DNA from: Lunatimonas sp.
GTDB lineage: Bacteria > Bacteroidota > Bacteroidia > Cytophagales > Cyclobacteriaceae
Length of the DNA stretch: 64,000 bases
Assembly (NCBI RefSeq): GCF_020832325.1
Contig: NZ_JAFIEU010000031.1
Span: forward strand, 1-64,000
Reading direction: 5' to 3'
Shown here: positions 45,422 to 54,959 of the stretch, in pieces
Numbering within the stretch: the first letter of the stretch is position 1
Layout of the letters: each line of letters starts with the position of its first letter
Made by a program: the position numbers and the translations under genes
The notes under the pieces: model-generated
What the model saw: the letters and a program-made list of their open reading frames with translations, nothing else
What the model was told of the DNA's origin: nothing
The model's database searches: none

Positions 45422-46015
45422 ATGTTTACAGGAATCGTAGAAACACTGGCTGAAATTAGCCAAATAAGCCAAGATGGAACCAATGTACATTTTGACCTCA
45501 CTAGCCCAATTCAGTCGGATCTTAGAGTCGATCAGTCGGTCAGCCATAATGGCGTATGCCTAACAGTGGTAGAAGTGACTCCGGACTATTATCGGGTTAC
45601 TGCGGTGCAAGAAACACTCGATAAGACCAACTTGGGAGGCTGGCAGATAGGCGACAAAGTAAATATTGAGCGCTGCATGCCGGCAAACGGCAGGTTTGAT
45701 GGACATATCGTCCAAGGTCATGTGGATCAGATCGGCACGGTAACCCGTATCGTGGACAAGGGGGGAAGTTGGGAATTCGACTTTTCGTACGATCCCTCTA
45801 TGGGCAACGTTACGGTGGAAAAAGGCTCTATCTGTGTCAATGGCACCAGTCTGACATGTTTCAATTCCAGGGAGGGAGGATTTTCGGTAGCGATCATACC
45901 CTACACATATGACCATACCGTTTTTCACCAACTAAGAGTAGGAGACCGAGTAAACCTTGAGTTTGATGTTGTGGGCAAATACATCCAACGCATTCTAAAA
46001 GGATACCTCGGCTAA
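45422..46015 (+). CDS. ribE: Riboflavin synthase, alpha subunit
   Basis: A 197-residue protein with two lumazine-binding repeats. The first starts MFTGIVET and has VSHNGVCLTV; the second has GHIVQGHVDQIG and VEKGSICVNGTSLT. It converts two lumazines to riboflavin. Its 3' end overlaps the convergent PAP2 gene by 4 bp. No FMN riboswitch was recognised upstream. Confidence 0.96.
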   Translation: MFTGIVETLAEISQISQDGTNVHFDLTSPIQSDLRVDQSVSHNGVCLTVVEVTPDYYRVTAVQETLDKTNLGGWQIGDKVNIERCMPANGRFDGHIVQGHVDQIGTVTRIVDKGGSWEFDFSYDPSMGNVTVEKGSICVNGTSLTCFNSREGGFSVAIIPYTYDHTVFHQLRVGDRVNLEFDVVGKYIQRILKGYLG

Positions 46016-46599
46016 TCGGTTGGTTTTCCTGGGTTAGAAGCTTCATCGCGTCGGAGACGGCGGAGAAAGCCCACTAGGTAGTATAAGAAGTACCCTGAAA
46101 ACAATCCTACTAGTGCTCCCACCAAGATATCCGCAGGATAGTGCACACCCAAGTATACACGGGTGTAGGAGATGATGGCAGCCCAAACGAAGAGCCACTT
46201 GGAAGCCTTAGACCGGAATATCAACCAGAAGTAGGTCGCCAGAGCAAATGTGTTAGACGCATGGCTGGAGGCAAAGCCATATCGCCCGCCGCATCCCGAA
46301 TAGTTGAATATGATACCTTCCCACCGGGGATCGTGGCAGGGACGTAGCCTCTCGAAATACGGCTTCATAAACCCCGAAGTGAACTGGTCGGCCAACAAGA
46401 TTAGCCCTACGAGCCCAACCATATACCAGATAGCTTCCATTCTGAATTGCCGAATTAGGAAATACACCAGCAAAAGGTAAAACGGAATCCAGATTGCAGT
46501 GCCCGTAAGGGCATTCATGACTGGGTCTAGCCAATCCGCCCTCAGGGCATTCAACCACAGGAAAAGAGATTCGTCCCAGGATGCAATGATCTCAATCAT
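46012..46599 (-). CDS. PAP2-family membrane phosphatase
   Basis: A 195-residue protein with five to six membrane helices and the three catalytic motifs of type-2 phosphatidic acid phosphatases: K-x6-RP (KPYFERLRPCHDP), SSHAS (FASSHASNTFA) and R-x5-H-x3-D (RVYLGVHYPADIL). Undecaprenyl-pyrophosphate or lipid phosphatase activity is likely. It overlaps the hemF gene by 4 bp. Confidence 0.92.
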   Translation of the reverse strand: MIEIIASWDESLFLWLNALRADWLDPVMNALTGTAIWIPFYLLLVYFLIRQFRMEAIWYMVGLVGLILLADQFTSGFMKPYFERLRPCHDPRWEGIIFNYSGCGGRYGFASSHASNTFALATYFWLIFRSKASKWLFVWAAIISYTRVYLGVHYPADILVGALVGLFSGYFLYYLVGFLRRLRRDEASNPGKPTD

Positions 46600-47504
46600 A
46601 TGCTGAAATTAATCCAGTCAATGCCTTTTTTTAGGTGGTCGACCGTGAATTTTTCTGCCGATCCTTCGGATGGTTTCTGGTTGTATTGCCAAGTGGCGAG
46701 TGGGGGCATGCTCATGAGAATGCTCTCCGTGCGACCGTTGGTATCCAAGCCAAATTTGGTGCCGGCATCCCATACCAGGTTGAACTCCACGTAACGGCCT
46801 CGGCGTAGCGATTGCCAGGCACGTTCTGAATCGCCATAGGGCAGAGCTGCATTTTTTTCCATAAAGTGGGTGTAAATTTTTGGAAACAGGTAGCCGACTT
46901 CCTTTACAAACTCAAAGATATTTTCGGCGGATTGCTCGTTTGTCTCCGTCAGTCGATCAAAGAAAATGCCTCCTATCCCACGGGTTTCTTGGCGGTGGGG
47001 GAGGTAAAAGTAATCGTCCGCCCATTTTTTGAATGTAGGATAATAGGTGGGATCAAAGCGGTCGCAGAGCGTCTTCAGTGCCTTGTGAAAAAATACCGCA
47101 TCTTCTGGTGCTAAATAATGGGGTGTAAGGTCGATACCTCCACCAAACCAGTAGACACCATTACTCATTTCAAAATACCGAATATTCATGTGAATGATCG
47201 GTACGCGGGGGCTTACAGGATGAATGACGATGGAAACTCCGGTGGCGAAGAAGTCAGCTTTTTCCAGTTGGAGTTTTTTTAGGATCTTATCCGGAGTGGG
47301 TCCGTGAACGGCCGAAAAGGCTACCCCGCCCTTAGCAATTACTTGGCCCTCCGTCAATACACGGGTCATTCCGCCTCCTCCCTCGGGACGTTCCCAAGCA
47401 TCCCGAATGAACGTTCCTTTGCCGTCCGCCTTTTGCAGTTCTTCGCAGATGTGGCTCTGAATCTGCTTAAAGTCTTCGCTGATTGTATTTTTATCTAAGG
47501 TCAT
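46596..47504 (-). CDS. hemF: Oxygen-dependent coproporphyrinogen III oxidase
   Basis: A 302-residue enzyme of heme synthesis with the hallmark segments YWFGGGIDLTPHYL, LPHRQETRGIGGIFFD and RRGRYVEFNLVWDAGTKFGL. It needs O2, so an aerobic life style fits. It lies 16 bp after tamL and overlaps the PAP2 gene, forming a tamL-hemF-PAP2 transcription unit. Confidence 0.97.
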   Translation of the reverse strand: MTLDKNTISEDFKQIQSHICEELQKADGKGTFIRDAWERPEGGGGMTRVLTEGQVIAKGGVAFSAVHGPTPDKILKKLQLEKADFFATGVSIVIHPVSPRVPIIHMNIRYFEMSNGVYWFGGGIDLTPHYLAPEDAVFFHKALKTLCDRFDPTYYPTFKKWADDYFYLPHRQETRGIGGIFFDRLTETNEQSAENIFEFVKEVGYLFPKIYTHFMEKNAALPYGDSERAWQSLRRGRYVEFNLVWDAGTKFGLDTNGRTESILMSMPPLATWQYNQKPSEGSAEKFTVDHLKKGIDWINFSI

Positions 47505-47520
47505 ATGCTGTTCGGTTGTA

Positions 47521-49938
47521 TCAGAACGGGTATCCTATTCCGATATTAAATACTTGTTGGCCGCGTTCACCTAGAGGCCGGTTGAATGAAAGCTTGTCGA
47601 GTATAAACCGCTCACCCTCCGGTCGGGCGGGGTCAAAGGCCTTGATTCCCATATCCAAGCGCAATACTAGAAAGTCAAAATCCATGCGTAGTCCGACCCC
47701 GGTTCCAATGGCGATTTCCTTGTAAAACCGGTCTACCCGAAAATCAGCGCCCTCTCTGGATGGGTCTTCCTGAAAGTTCCATGTATTGCCGGCATCGATA
47801 AAAAAGGCCCCATCGAAATAGCCGAACAGCTTTCTCCGAAATTCAAACATGGCTTCAAAAAGAATCTCACCGGGCTGTTCAAACCGGTAGTCGAAGGTTC
47901 CGTCCTCTCGGACTTCGGGGGTAAAGGAACCAGGTCCCAATCGTCTGGGCTGCCAGGCCCGAATACTGGTACTACCCCCGGCAAAGAAATACTTCTCGTA
48001 GGGCAGTACTCCCTCACTGATTCCGTAGGGTTTGGCAAGGCCTACATTTAGTCGATAGGCCAGGGTGCTTCGGTTGCTAAGCGGCAGGTAGCGCCTAAAG
48101 TCCGATTGAAATTTCAGAAACTGGAAATACCTCAGGCTGCGGTCTTGGGTTAGGGATGACCCCAGCAGATTAATGGTGGAGCCCCCACTTTCAAAAAACA
48201 GTCTCCAAAGGGATGCTGCCCTGCGTTGGTAAAGCCCATATTGGTTGAAATTGATAATGACCTGTCCGGAAATGCTACTAACGTAGGAGGGAAGGAAGGA
48301 ATTGATTAGGTTATTTCCCTGATCTTGCAGTTCCTCCAATCGTTCTTGGAAGAAGGGGTTGAGAGAAGATCGGATTAGATTGGCATCCAGTAGATTAATT
48401 GAGAACTGTTGGCGAAGATTCCGTGTAGCCCAATTGTAGGCTAAGATGGTGTTGAGTGCCTCCCGAACGTATTCGGGCCGGTTTACATAGGAATATCCCA
48501 AAAGGGCCCTGGTCCGAGGATTGTAACGCCCGAATTTCTCCAACGTTCCAAAGTTAAACGGAATCAGAAATTGCGGGAAGATTACGGAACCGGAGGCACT
48601 GAGTTCGCGGCTTCGGTATACACCGCCCTCCGTGGTGGCTGAGGCTACCCCTTCCAAGCCTGCCCTGAAGTTGAACTCGAAGATTTCCAGTCCTCTAAAT
48701 AGGTTACGGTTCCGCAGCGAGTGGCTAAAGAAGGGTCCAGGCAGCTGTTCTGTCACACTAGCTCCCAGTTGGTTGGTTACCTGGTACTTCTGGTTCGGCA
48801 TGGTGTAAATGTTCGCGGTAAGCGAGTTAGCAAGCGTATCAAAGGAGATGTTGACAAAGCGAAACATATCCAAGTTTGCAAGCTGTCGTTGGGTTTCGAT
48901 CACATCCGTTCGGTTGTATCGGTCACCGTTGTTTAGAAATATCCGCGACCGGATGATCTTCTCTGCATACCGGTCTTGATACATTTGAAAATATAGTCCG
49001 TCGTATTTTGTGGATTGTTTTTCGTCTTGGATTGCATCTGAGGGGCTGGAAATGATAAAGCGTATGGAGTCAATGGTATATACAGGGTGGAACCCACTAC
49101 TTGAAGGTACCCGAACTACCTGTTCGATAGCCACTGTTTTATCTATCGTGTCTTTGTAGACAATGTACTCCACGTAGGATTTGGAAAACGTATAATACCC
49201 ATGGTCTTTTAAGACATCCTCTACTCGCTGTCTTTCCCGTGACAGATCGTTTTGATTGTACCGTACGTTTAATTGAAGGTGGGTATTTTGGGTGCTGCTC
49301 TTCAGAAGCTGCTCGATGGCCTCGTCAGAAGTAGATGTGAAGAGGCTGTCTATTAGGTAAGGGCGGTTTTCACGAACTTCGTAGTTAACAAATGCCTTTT
49401 TCTTTTTCTTCTCGGTCTGGGTTGCTACTTCTGCATCGAAAAACCCGTTATTTATCAAGTAGGCCTTCATCTGTCGCTGCGATTCCAGTGTTTTTAAGCT
49501 GTCGTAGACGATGACAGGGTTACCGGTCCGCATGAACCAATTTCCGTATTCCAGTTTCTTGTCCAACGCAGCAATTTGTGAGGTAACTTTAGCATACCGC
49601 CTGGAAAATTTACGGTTAGCAGCATCCTTTTCCAACTGGGATTCCAATAGTACGGCTTCTTCCCGCCACGCTATCTTTCGCTTGGCCAGCTGTGCGCTAT
49701 CATAGGTCAGTTCTCCGATTCGAAATAAAAAAACGCCGGGCGAAAAATTGAAAATCGGAATGCGTGTATTTGGTTTCTGGCTAACCAAGTTTCGGAGAGC
49801 GTCAGGATCACTGTTTTCCACCCCTTTAACTTCGGCGTTAAAAACCACGAATTGATTTTCCTTCAGACCTTTCGTCACCGAGCAGCCACCAAGGTAAATG
49901 ATGAAAAATATAAAATGTATATATTTGGATCTGTTCAC
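47521..49938 (-). CDS. TamL-type Omp85 lipoprotein (BamA/TamA family)
   Basis: An 805-residue protein with a signal peptide and lipobox (YLGGCS), POTRA-like domains (about residues 30-400) and a C-terminal 16-strand-type surface-antigen barrel. A lid-loop-like GGSTSIRAWQPRRLGPG segment is the family VRGF/IRGY region. Lipidated TamA (TamL) is characteristic of Bacteroidota and works with TamB in outer membrane assembly. No tamB is adjacent. Its start is 17 bp from the divergent TrmH-type gene, so each promoter must lie inside the other gene or the short gap. Confidence 0.9.
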   Translation of the reverse strand: MNRSKYIHFIFFIIYLGGCSVTKGLKENQFVVFNAEVKGVENSDPDALRNLVSQKPNTRIPIFNFSPGVFLFRIGELTYDSAQLAKRKIAWREEAVLLESQLEKDAANRKFSRRYAKVTSQIAALDKKLEYGNWFMRTGNPVIVYDSLKTLESQRQMKAYLINNGFFDAEVATQTEKKKKKAFVNYEVRENRPYLIDSLFTSTSDEAIEQLLKSSTQNTHLQLNVRYNQNDLSRERQRVEDVLKDHGYYTFSKSYVEYIVYKDTIDKTVAIEQVVRVPSSSGFHPVYTIDSIRFIISSPSDAIQDEKQSTKYDGLYFQMYQDRYAEKIIRSRIFLNNGDRYNRTDVIETQRQLANLDMFRFVNISFDTLANSLTANIYTMPNQKYQVTNQLGASVTEQLPGPFFSHSLRNRNLFRGLEIFEFNFRAGLEGVASATTEGGVYRSRELSASGSVIFPQFLIPFNFGTLEKFGRYNPRTRALLGYSYVNRPEYVREALNTILAYNWATRNLRQQFSINLLDANLIRSSLNPFFQERLEELQDQGNNLINSFLPSYVSSISGQVIINFNQYGLYQRRAASLWRLFFESGGSTINLLGSSLTQDRSLRYFQFLKFQSDFRRYLPLSNRSTLAYRLNVGLAKPYGISEGVLPYEKYFFAGGSTSIRAWQPRRLGPGSFTPEVREDGTFDYRFEQPGEILFEAMFEFRRKLFGYFDGAFFIDAGNTWNFQEDPSREGADFRVDRFYKEIAIGTGVGLRMDFDFLVLRLDMGIKAFDPARPEGERFILDKLSFNRPLGERGQQVFNIGIGYPF

Positions 49939-49955
49939 TACAACATTCCCGACTA

Positions 49956-50702
49956 ATGCTAAGCAAAAATACGCTTAAGTTTATTAAATCCTTGCACCAA
50001 AAGAAATTCCGCAAGCAGGCGGACTCTTTTTTTGTGGAAGGTTCCAAGAATGTAACGGAGCTATTGGTTTCAGATTTTGAAGTCACCCACCTTTTGTTTA
50101 CCAGTGGTTTTGGAAGGCATAATCAGACGTTGATCTCCACATTTTCGGGCGAGTGCTATGAGGTGGGGGAGAACGTGCTGGAGGGATTGGGTTCGTTTCA
50201 GACCAACAATTCCGCGTTAGCTGTTGCCCGGATGAAGAAGCCACACACGATTATTCCGCAAAAGGGGGAGTTTGTGCTGGCCCTCGATGACGTTCGAGAC
50301 CCCGGAAACCTCGGGACTATCCTGCGAATAGCCGATTGGTATGGGATCAAAAAGGTGCTTTTGTCGGTTCAGAGTGCCGACTTTTACAATCCAAAAGTAC
50401 TCCACGCCAGTATGGGGTCTTTTACGCGGATTGACTTTGCTTATGTAGATCTGGCTGCGGTCTTGGCACAAACGGATGTACCTACCTATGGGGCTTTTTT
50501 GGATGGAGAGAACATCCACTCTCTAAACCTATCCATGGAGGGAATTTTGGTGATGGGCAATGAGTCCCATGGGATTTCTCCAAATGTAGCCCAGTGCATC
50601 CATCACCGAATCACCATTCCATCCTTTGGCGCTGCGGAGTCACTCAACGTGGCCATAGCTACTGCGGTCATTTGTGATAATTTCCGTAGGTTTGGCCGCT
50701 GA
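49956..50702 (+). CDS. TrmH/SpoU-family RNA 2'-O-methyltransferase
   Basis: A 248-residue protein with an N-terminal substrate-binding L30e-like domain (about 1-95) and the SPOUT knot motifs DDVRDPGNLGTILRIADW, VMGNESHGIS and IPSFGAAESLNVAIATAV. It methylates a ribose in rRNA or tRNA; the target cannot be told. It is divergent from tamL. Confidence 0.94.
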   Translation: MLSKNTLKFIKSLHQKKFRKQADSFFVEGSKNVTELLVSDFEVTHLLFTSGFGRHNQTLISTFSGECYEVGENVLEGLGSFQTNNSALAVARMKKPHTIIPQKGEFVLALDDVRDPGNLGTILRIADWYGIKKVLLSVQSADFYNPKVLHASMGSFTRIDFAYVDLAAVLAQTDVPTYGAFLDGENIHSLNLSMEGILVMGNESHGISPNVAQCIHHRITIPSFGAAESLNVAIATAVICDNFRRFGR

Positions 50703-50735
50703 TGATGTATTTTGCCCATTTCGAAAGTTCCGTAC

Positions 50736-51731
50736 ATGAGATCGATAAAAACCACCTTGGCCAAAGCGGGAATAAACACGTTTTTCTTTTTGTTGGTGTT
50801 AAGTATCCTACTTGCCTACCTTTTTCCGGAAATCGGCAGCACAGGGTCTTGGATACCGCTAGACGGAATCACCTATTACGGGGTGGCCATCATCTTTTTC
50901 TTCTACGGTGTCAAGATCAGTCCCGGAGCGCTTAAAGCTGGACTGGCCAATTGGAAGTTACACCTCTTGGTGCAAGTCTCCACCTTCCTTTTTTTTCCCG
51001 CAGTAATCCTTACGCTGCTGGCTATATGGGGAAATGAGCAGTCTCCACTTTGGATAGGTACCTTTTACCTTGCAGCACTTCCCTCTACGGTTTCCTCTTC
51101 CGTGGTAATGGTATCTATTGCCAAGGGAAACCTACCTGCCGCGATTTTCAATGCCAGTGTCTCCAGCATTTTGGGTATTTTCATTACGCCTATTTGGATG
51201 AGCCTTTATTTGACGGGTGCAGACGGCGATTATCAGCTGACCGATACCATCTATAAGCTGATTGTTCAAGTGCTTATCCCGGTACTTGTCGGTTTTTCGT
51301 TGCATAGGTACCTCGGGGAATGGGTGGCCGCGCAGCAGAAATGGCTAAAAAACTTTGATCAATCCATCATTTTACTGATCGTATTTTCTGCCTTTGCCAA
51401 TTCTTTTGCCGAGAAGATGTTTGAGGGGCAGTCCCTTCAGGCGTTGGTCGTGTTGAGTGCCCTAATGTTACTTTTCTTCCTGGCAATGATGGGTTTGATG
51501 TATGGGCTGTCACGCCTCATGTCATTTTCGTATGCAGATCGAGTTACTGTCCTGTTTTGTGGATCGAAGAAATCGCTTGTACAGGGTGCCGTGATGGGGA
51601 AAATTCTATTTCCTGACCCAGTGGTATTTGGTGTGGTGTTATTGCCCCTGATGATATACCATACCCAGCAATTAATTGTGGGCAGTGCGTTGGCCGAACG
51701 GCTCGGGGCCAGGCACCAATCACATAAATGA
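50736..51731 (+). CDS. Bile acid:sodium symporter (BASS) family transporter
   Basis: A 331-residue membrane protein with about ten helices. The family segments GVAIIFFFYGVKISPGAL, ALPSTVSSSVVMVSIAKGN and NASVSSILGIFITP correspond to the Na+-binding crossover region. Substrates in this family range from organic anions to keto acids; none can be assigned. ATG at 50736 is chosen over TTG at 50712. Its 3' end overlaps the convergent transporter gene by 12 bp. Confidence 0.9.
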   Translation: MRSIKTTLAKAGINTFFFLLVLSILLAYLFPEIGSTGSWIPLDGITYYGVAIIFFFYGVKISPGALKAGLANWKLHLLVQVSTFLFFPAVILTLLAIWGNEQSPLWIGTFYLAALPSTVSSSVVMVSIAKGNLPAAIFNASVSSILGIFITPIWMSLYLTGADGDYQLTDTIYKLIVQVLIPVLVGFSLHRYLGEWVAAQQKWLKNFDQSIILLIVFSAFANSFAEKMFEGQSLQALVVLSALMLLFFLAMMGLMYGLSRLMSFSYADRVTVLFCGSKKSLVQGAVMGKILFPDPVVFGVVLLPLMIYHTQQLIVGSALAERLGARHQSHK

Positions 51732-52523
51732 CGTATCTTCGGCGGCTTCTTCGGTCATTTTTAATGCCGCCTCTTCGCCGAGGTATCGATCTATCAGCCC
51801 GTGTCCCACATAGAGCAAAGGAGTAAGCACGATGGCAACTGTAAATTTATAGATGTAGTTGATAATCCCTACCGCAATGATCTGCGCCAACGACCAGTTT
51901 CCGAATATATAGAAGGCGATGCCGAGCACTACAAAGGAGTCGATAAACTGCGATACAAGGGTGGATCCGGTAGCCCGTAGCCAGATCATTTTGGCTCCGG
52001 TGATTTTTCGTAGTTTCTGAAAGACGTACACATCCAGTAACTGTCCGATCAGGAACGCTACCAAGGAACCAATGATAATCCCCAAACCCTGACGGAAGAT
52101 GGTGTTGAAGGCGTAATCGATATTGAATGGATTACCTTCGTTGTCTGTGGCATTTACTTCCAGCCAAAAGGGCGCCGGTGGGAGCTTGGTTACCAACACA
52201 ATGATCACGAATATATAGAGAATGAACCCGGCGGTGATAAAACTGATTTTACGCACACCTTTTTTTCCAAAATATTCGTTGATGATATCCGTAGTGATAA
52301 ACACAATCGGCCAAATGACTGCACCGGCAGTAAGGTTGAAGTCCAATACATACTCGTCAAAAAAAGTCCAGCCAACGGGTGTGATGCCAAGCGTCATCTC
52401 GCCCGAAAATATCTTTACACCGATGATTTCGGCGAGTATAGCATTTGTCAGGAAAATTCCTGAAAGGATGATGAACAAGTTGGTCTTTTTGGTCTGGAAG
52501 ACCTTGTTTTGCAGATCGCTCAT
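51720..52523 (-). CDS. Queuosine precursor transporter (YhhQ-like)
   Basis: A 267-residue protein with six to seven membrane helices and the family motifs AVIWPIVFITTDIINEYFGKKGVR and ATGSTLVSQFIDSFVVLGIAF (shown in part). It imports 7-deazaguanine precursors for tRNA queuosine. A loop between helices (about residues 115-140) is longer than in E. coli YhhQ. Its start overlaps the rnz stop by 4 bp. Confidence 0.92.
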   Translation of the reverse strand: MSDLQNKVFQTKKTNLFIILSGIFLTNAILAEIIGVKIFSGEMTLGITPVGWTFFDEYVLDFNLTAGAVIWPIVFITTDIINEYFGKKGVRKISFITAGFILYIFVIIVLVTKLPPAPFWLEVNATDNEGNPFNIDYAFNTIFRQGLGIIIGSLVAFLIGQLLDVYVFQKLRKITGAKMIWLRATGSTLVSQFIDSFVVLGIAFYIFGNWSLAQIIAVGIINYIYKFTVAIVLTPLLYVGHGLIDRYLGEEAALKMTEEAAEDTSFM

Positions 52524-53437
52524 TTGATCACATACGTTTTGCCCTCTTCACTCAAGTGGGTGGCGTCAAAGATGGCTTTGGCCTCCCAAAGCAACGGGTA
52601 CAGGTCTACATACCTTATTGAATAATGTCCAAGTAGCAATTCTTTCACCTTCGCGGTTTTGGCGATGGTTGCAGCCTCCTCGGTAGTACTGTGCAAGGTT
52701 AGTTTGGCACGCTCTTTATCTGCAGCCATAAACGTAGATTCGTGATAAAGTAGGTCAACCCCTTGTATGTAAGGGATTAGCGTGGGATCAAATACGGTGT
52801 CGGAACAGAAGGCATACCTTCTAGGTGGGACAGGCTGGTGGGTGAACTCGCTCGCAACGTATTTCAATTTGCCATCTGCTTCTACCACGTCTTTGCCCTG
52901 CAACAGCGATTGGATTTCAGCTACCGACATGCCTGTCCCTACGATTTTTTCCTTAATCAGTTTTTGCTGCCTATAGGTTTCCTCAAAGGAAAAACCGGTA
53001 CAGGGAATTCGGTGTTTCAACGGAAAGCTGAACACTCGGATATTTCCCTGCTCTAAAAGTAAGTTCTTTCCCTCCGTGGAGGTTTCGGTGAAATGGAGGG
53101 GAAATTTTAGCTGGGTATGAGAATACTTCAGGTGTAGTGTGATGATCTCGTCCAGACCTTTGGGTCCGAAAATGTGCAATGGGCTGGTTCGACTGTTGAG
53201 GTGAAAAGTGGAAATAAGTCCCATCAACCCGAGGTAGTGGTCTCCATGAAGGTGTGAAATGAAAATATGGTCGATTTTGGAGGATTTCACCCGGTGCAAC
53301 TTTAATTGGTGCTGGGTGCCTTCTCCGCAATCGACCATAAATTGGCTCCTACCATAGGAAACTACTTGCGACGTTTGGTTGCGACCATGTGCCGGCGCAG
53401 CAGAGTTTGATCCTAAAATAGTTACCTGAAATTCCAA
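52520..53437 (-). CDS. rnz: Ribonuclease Z
   Basis: A 305-residue metallo-beta-lactamase-fold nuclease with the metal motif SHLHGDHYLGL, the N-terminal GSNSAAPAHGRNQTSQ, an exosite-type insert, DTVFDP and a late HST. It matures tRNA 3' ends. It is in an operon after the STAS gene (10 bp gap) and before the queuosine-precursor transporter (4-bp overlap), both of the latter linked to tRNA biology. Confidence 0.96.
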   Translation of the reverse strand: MEFQVTILGSNSAAPAHGRNQTSQVVSYGRSQFMVDCGEGTQHQLKLHRVKSSKIDHIFISHLHGDHYLGLMGLISTFHLNSRTSPLHIFGPKGLDEIITLHLKYSHTQLKFPLHFTETSTEGKNLLLEQGNIRVFSFPLKHRIPCTGFSFEETYRQQKLIKEKIVGTGMSVAEIQSLLQGKDVVEADGKLKYVASEFTHQPVPPRRYAFCSDTVFDPTLIPYIQGVDLLYHESTFMAADKERAKLTLHSTTEEAATIAKTAKVKELLLGHYSIRYVDLYPLLWEAKAIFDATHLSEEGKTYVIK

Positions 53438-53447
53438 TTTCGATCAA

Positions 53448-53825
53448 TTAATCTGCTTCTTCGTCCTCCCCATTGTCAATCTCGTGGATAAAGATCGCCT
53501 CTGCGGCGGCCTCTGGGCCATCGACTATTTTGAGTACTTTATCCAACATGGATATTTTGATCAATTTCAGTACATGCTCTTGGGGGGCAGCGATTACAAA
53601 GATGCCGCCATCTTCACCAAAAGTTCTGTTGCCGACTAGAAGGGCACTGAGTCCGCTGGAGTCGGTGTATTTGACTTGACTCATATCCAACACCAAATTC
53701 CGATACCCCTCAGCATTTACAGTGAGTAGTTCAGACTTGAGTTGAGGCGAAATGGAAGTGTCCAACTTCTCCTCGAGTAGGGTGAATATGACGTATTGCT
53801 CTTTTTTATCTACCGTGTATTTCAT
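53448..53825 (-). CDS. STAS-domain anti-sigma factor antagonist-like protein
   Basis: About 125 residues. A STAS domain (residues 1-105) contains the phospho-acceptor region YTDSSGLSALL, where the second serine is the usual target. A very acidic tail (NGEDEEAD) follows. Such proteins switch partner kinases or anti-sigma factors; none is adjacent. ATG at 53825 is chosen over an in-frame ATG at 53846. Confidence 0.9.
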   Translation of the reverse strand: MKYTVDKKEQYVIFTLLEEKLDTSISPQLKSELLTVNAEGYRNLVLDMSQVKYTDSSGLSALLVGNRTFGEDGGIFVIAAPQEHVLKLIKISMLDKVLKIVDGPEAAAEAIFIHEIDNGEDEEAD

Positions 53826-53959
53826 GTGTCTATAATTGTTTTTCAAAGGTCACATGGAATCTCGCATGGTTTGTAGTCATCCCTGTGTGTGACGGGTACG
53901 TCATGCTCGATTTCATCTGCTCAATTTTACCGTTAGTTCGTTTTCAAAGGTACAAAAAA

Positions 53960-54895
53960 TTAGATTTGTGAGATAATGGAATTTTTTATCCGATCCTCAA
54001 CATCTTCTAGGCTTTGTTTAACAAAGGACTTGCCCGTAATGTTTTCAAATAATTCGATATACCGTCCGGAAATATCCGCAATGATTTCAGGTGTCATTTC
54101 CGGTATCTGCTGCCCTTCCAAGCCTTGAAACCCATTGGAGATCAACCATTGTCTGACGAATTCCTTGGAGAGTTGCTTTTGCGCCTCCCCCCGCTGCTGC
54201 CGCTCTTGATAGCCATCTGCATAGAAATACCGAGAAGAGTCTGGCGTGTGAATCTCATCTATCAAAAGGATTTGATCGCCTCGTTTGCCAAACTCGTATT
54301 TGGTGTCTACTAAAATCAAACCTTTCTCTTTTGCCATTTTGCTACCTTCGGCAAACAAGGCGTAAGTATACGCTTCCAGTTTTTCGTAGTCGGAAGGTGA
54401 AACGATGCCTTTTCCCAATATGTCTGCTTTGGAAATGTCCTCATCGTGTCCTTCGTCTGCTTTGGTAGTCGGTGTAATGATGGGGAAAGGCAGTGGGTCA
54501 TTTTCCTTTAAGCCTTCGGGCAGGGTCACTCCGCACAATTCCCTTTTGCCGGAACGGTAAGTTCTCCATGCGTGTCCTGCCAGGTATCCTCGGATCACCA
54601 TTTCTACTTTAAACGGTTCACAGCGGTGTCCAATTGTGACGTTGGGGTCTGGAGAGCTCAACACCCAATTTGGTACCACCTCTTTGGTGGCCTCCAAAAA
54701 GTGAAACGCGATCTGATTGAGGACCTGTCCTTTGTAGGGTATAGGTTCAGGAAGAACTACGTCAAAGGCAGAAATACGATCGGAGGCCACAACGGCCAAT
54801 TTATCGGCGAAAATGTACACATCCCGAACCTTGCCTCTGTAAAAACCTACCTGACCGGGAAATTGAAAATGGGTTTCTCTGATGCCTTTACTCAT
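53960..54895 (-). CDS. purC: Phosphoribosylaminoimidazole-succinocarboxamide synthase
   Basis: A 311-residue SAICAR synthetase of the longer type, with [64 protein letters not shown] and [11 protein letters not shown]. It catalyses an ATP-dependent step of purine synthesis. It follows the YwqK-repeat gene by 64 bp. A TAnnTTTG-like element (TATTTTTG, 54916-54923, minus strand) lies 20 bp upstream without a well-spaced TTG. Confidence 0.97.
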   Translation of the reverse strand: MSKGIRETHFQFPGQVGFYRGKVRDVYIFADKLAVVASDRISAFDVVLPEPIPYKGQVLNQIAFHFLEATKEVVPNWVLSSPDPNVTIGHRCEPFKVEMVIRGYLAGHAWRTYRSGKRELCGVTLPEGLKENDPLPFPIITPTTKADEGHDEDISKADILGKGIVSPSDYEKLEAYTYALFAEGSKMAKEKGLILVDTKYEFGKRGDQILLIDEIHTPDSSRYFYADGYQERQQRGEAQKQLSKEFVRQWLISNGFQGLEGQQIPEMTPEIIADISGRYIELFENITGKSFVKQSLEDVEDRIKNSIISQI

Positions 54896-54959
54896 GTTTT
54901 CTCAAATAAGAATGACAAAAATAGATACTACAATACGTTAAATTGGCAAGGAAAGGGAA

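Noticed and set aside
54916-54949. TAnnTTTG-like element upstream of purC
   Set aside because: The nearest TTG gives a 23-bp spacer; too weak to list as a promoter.
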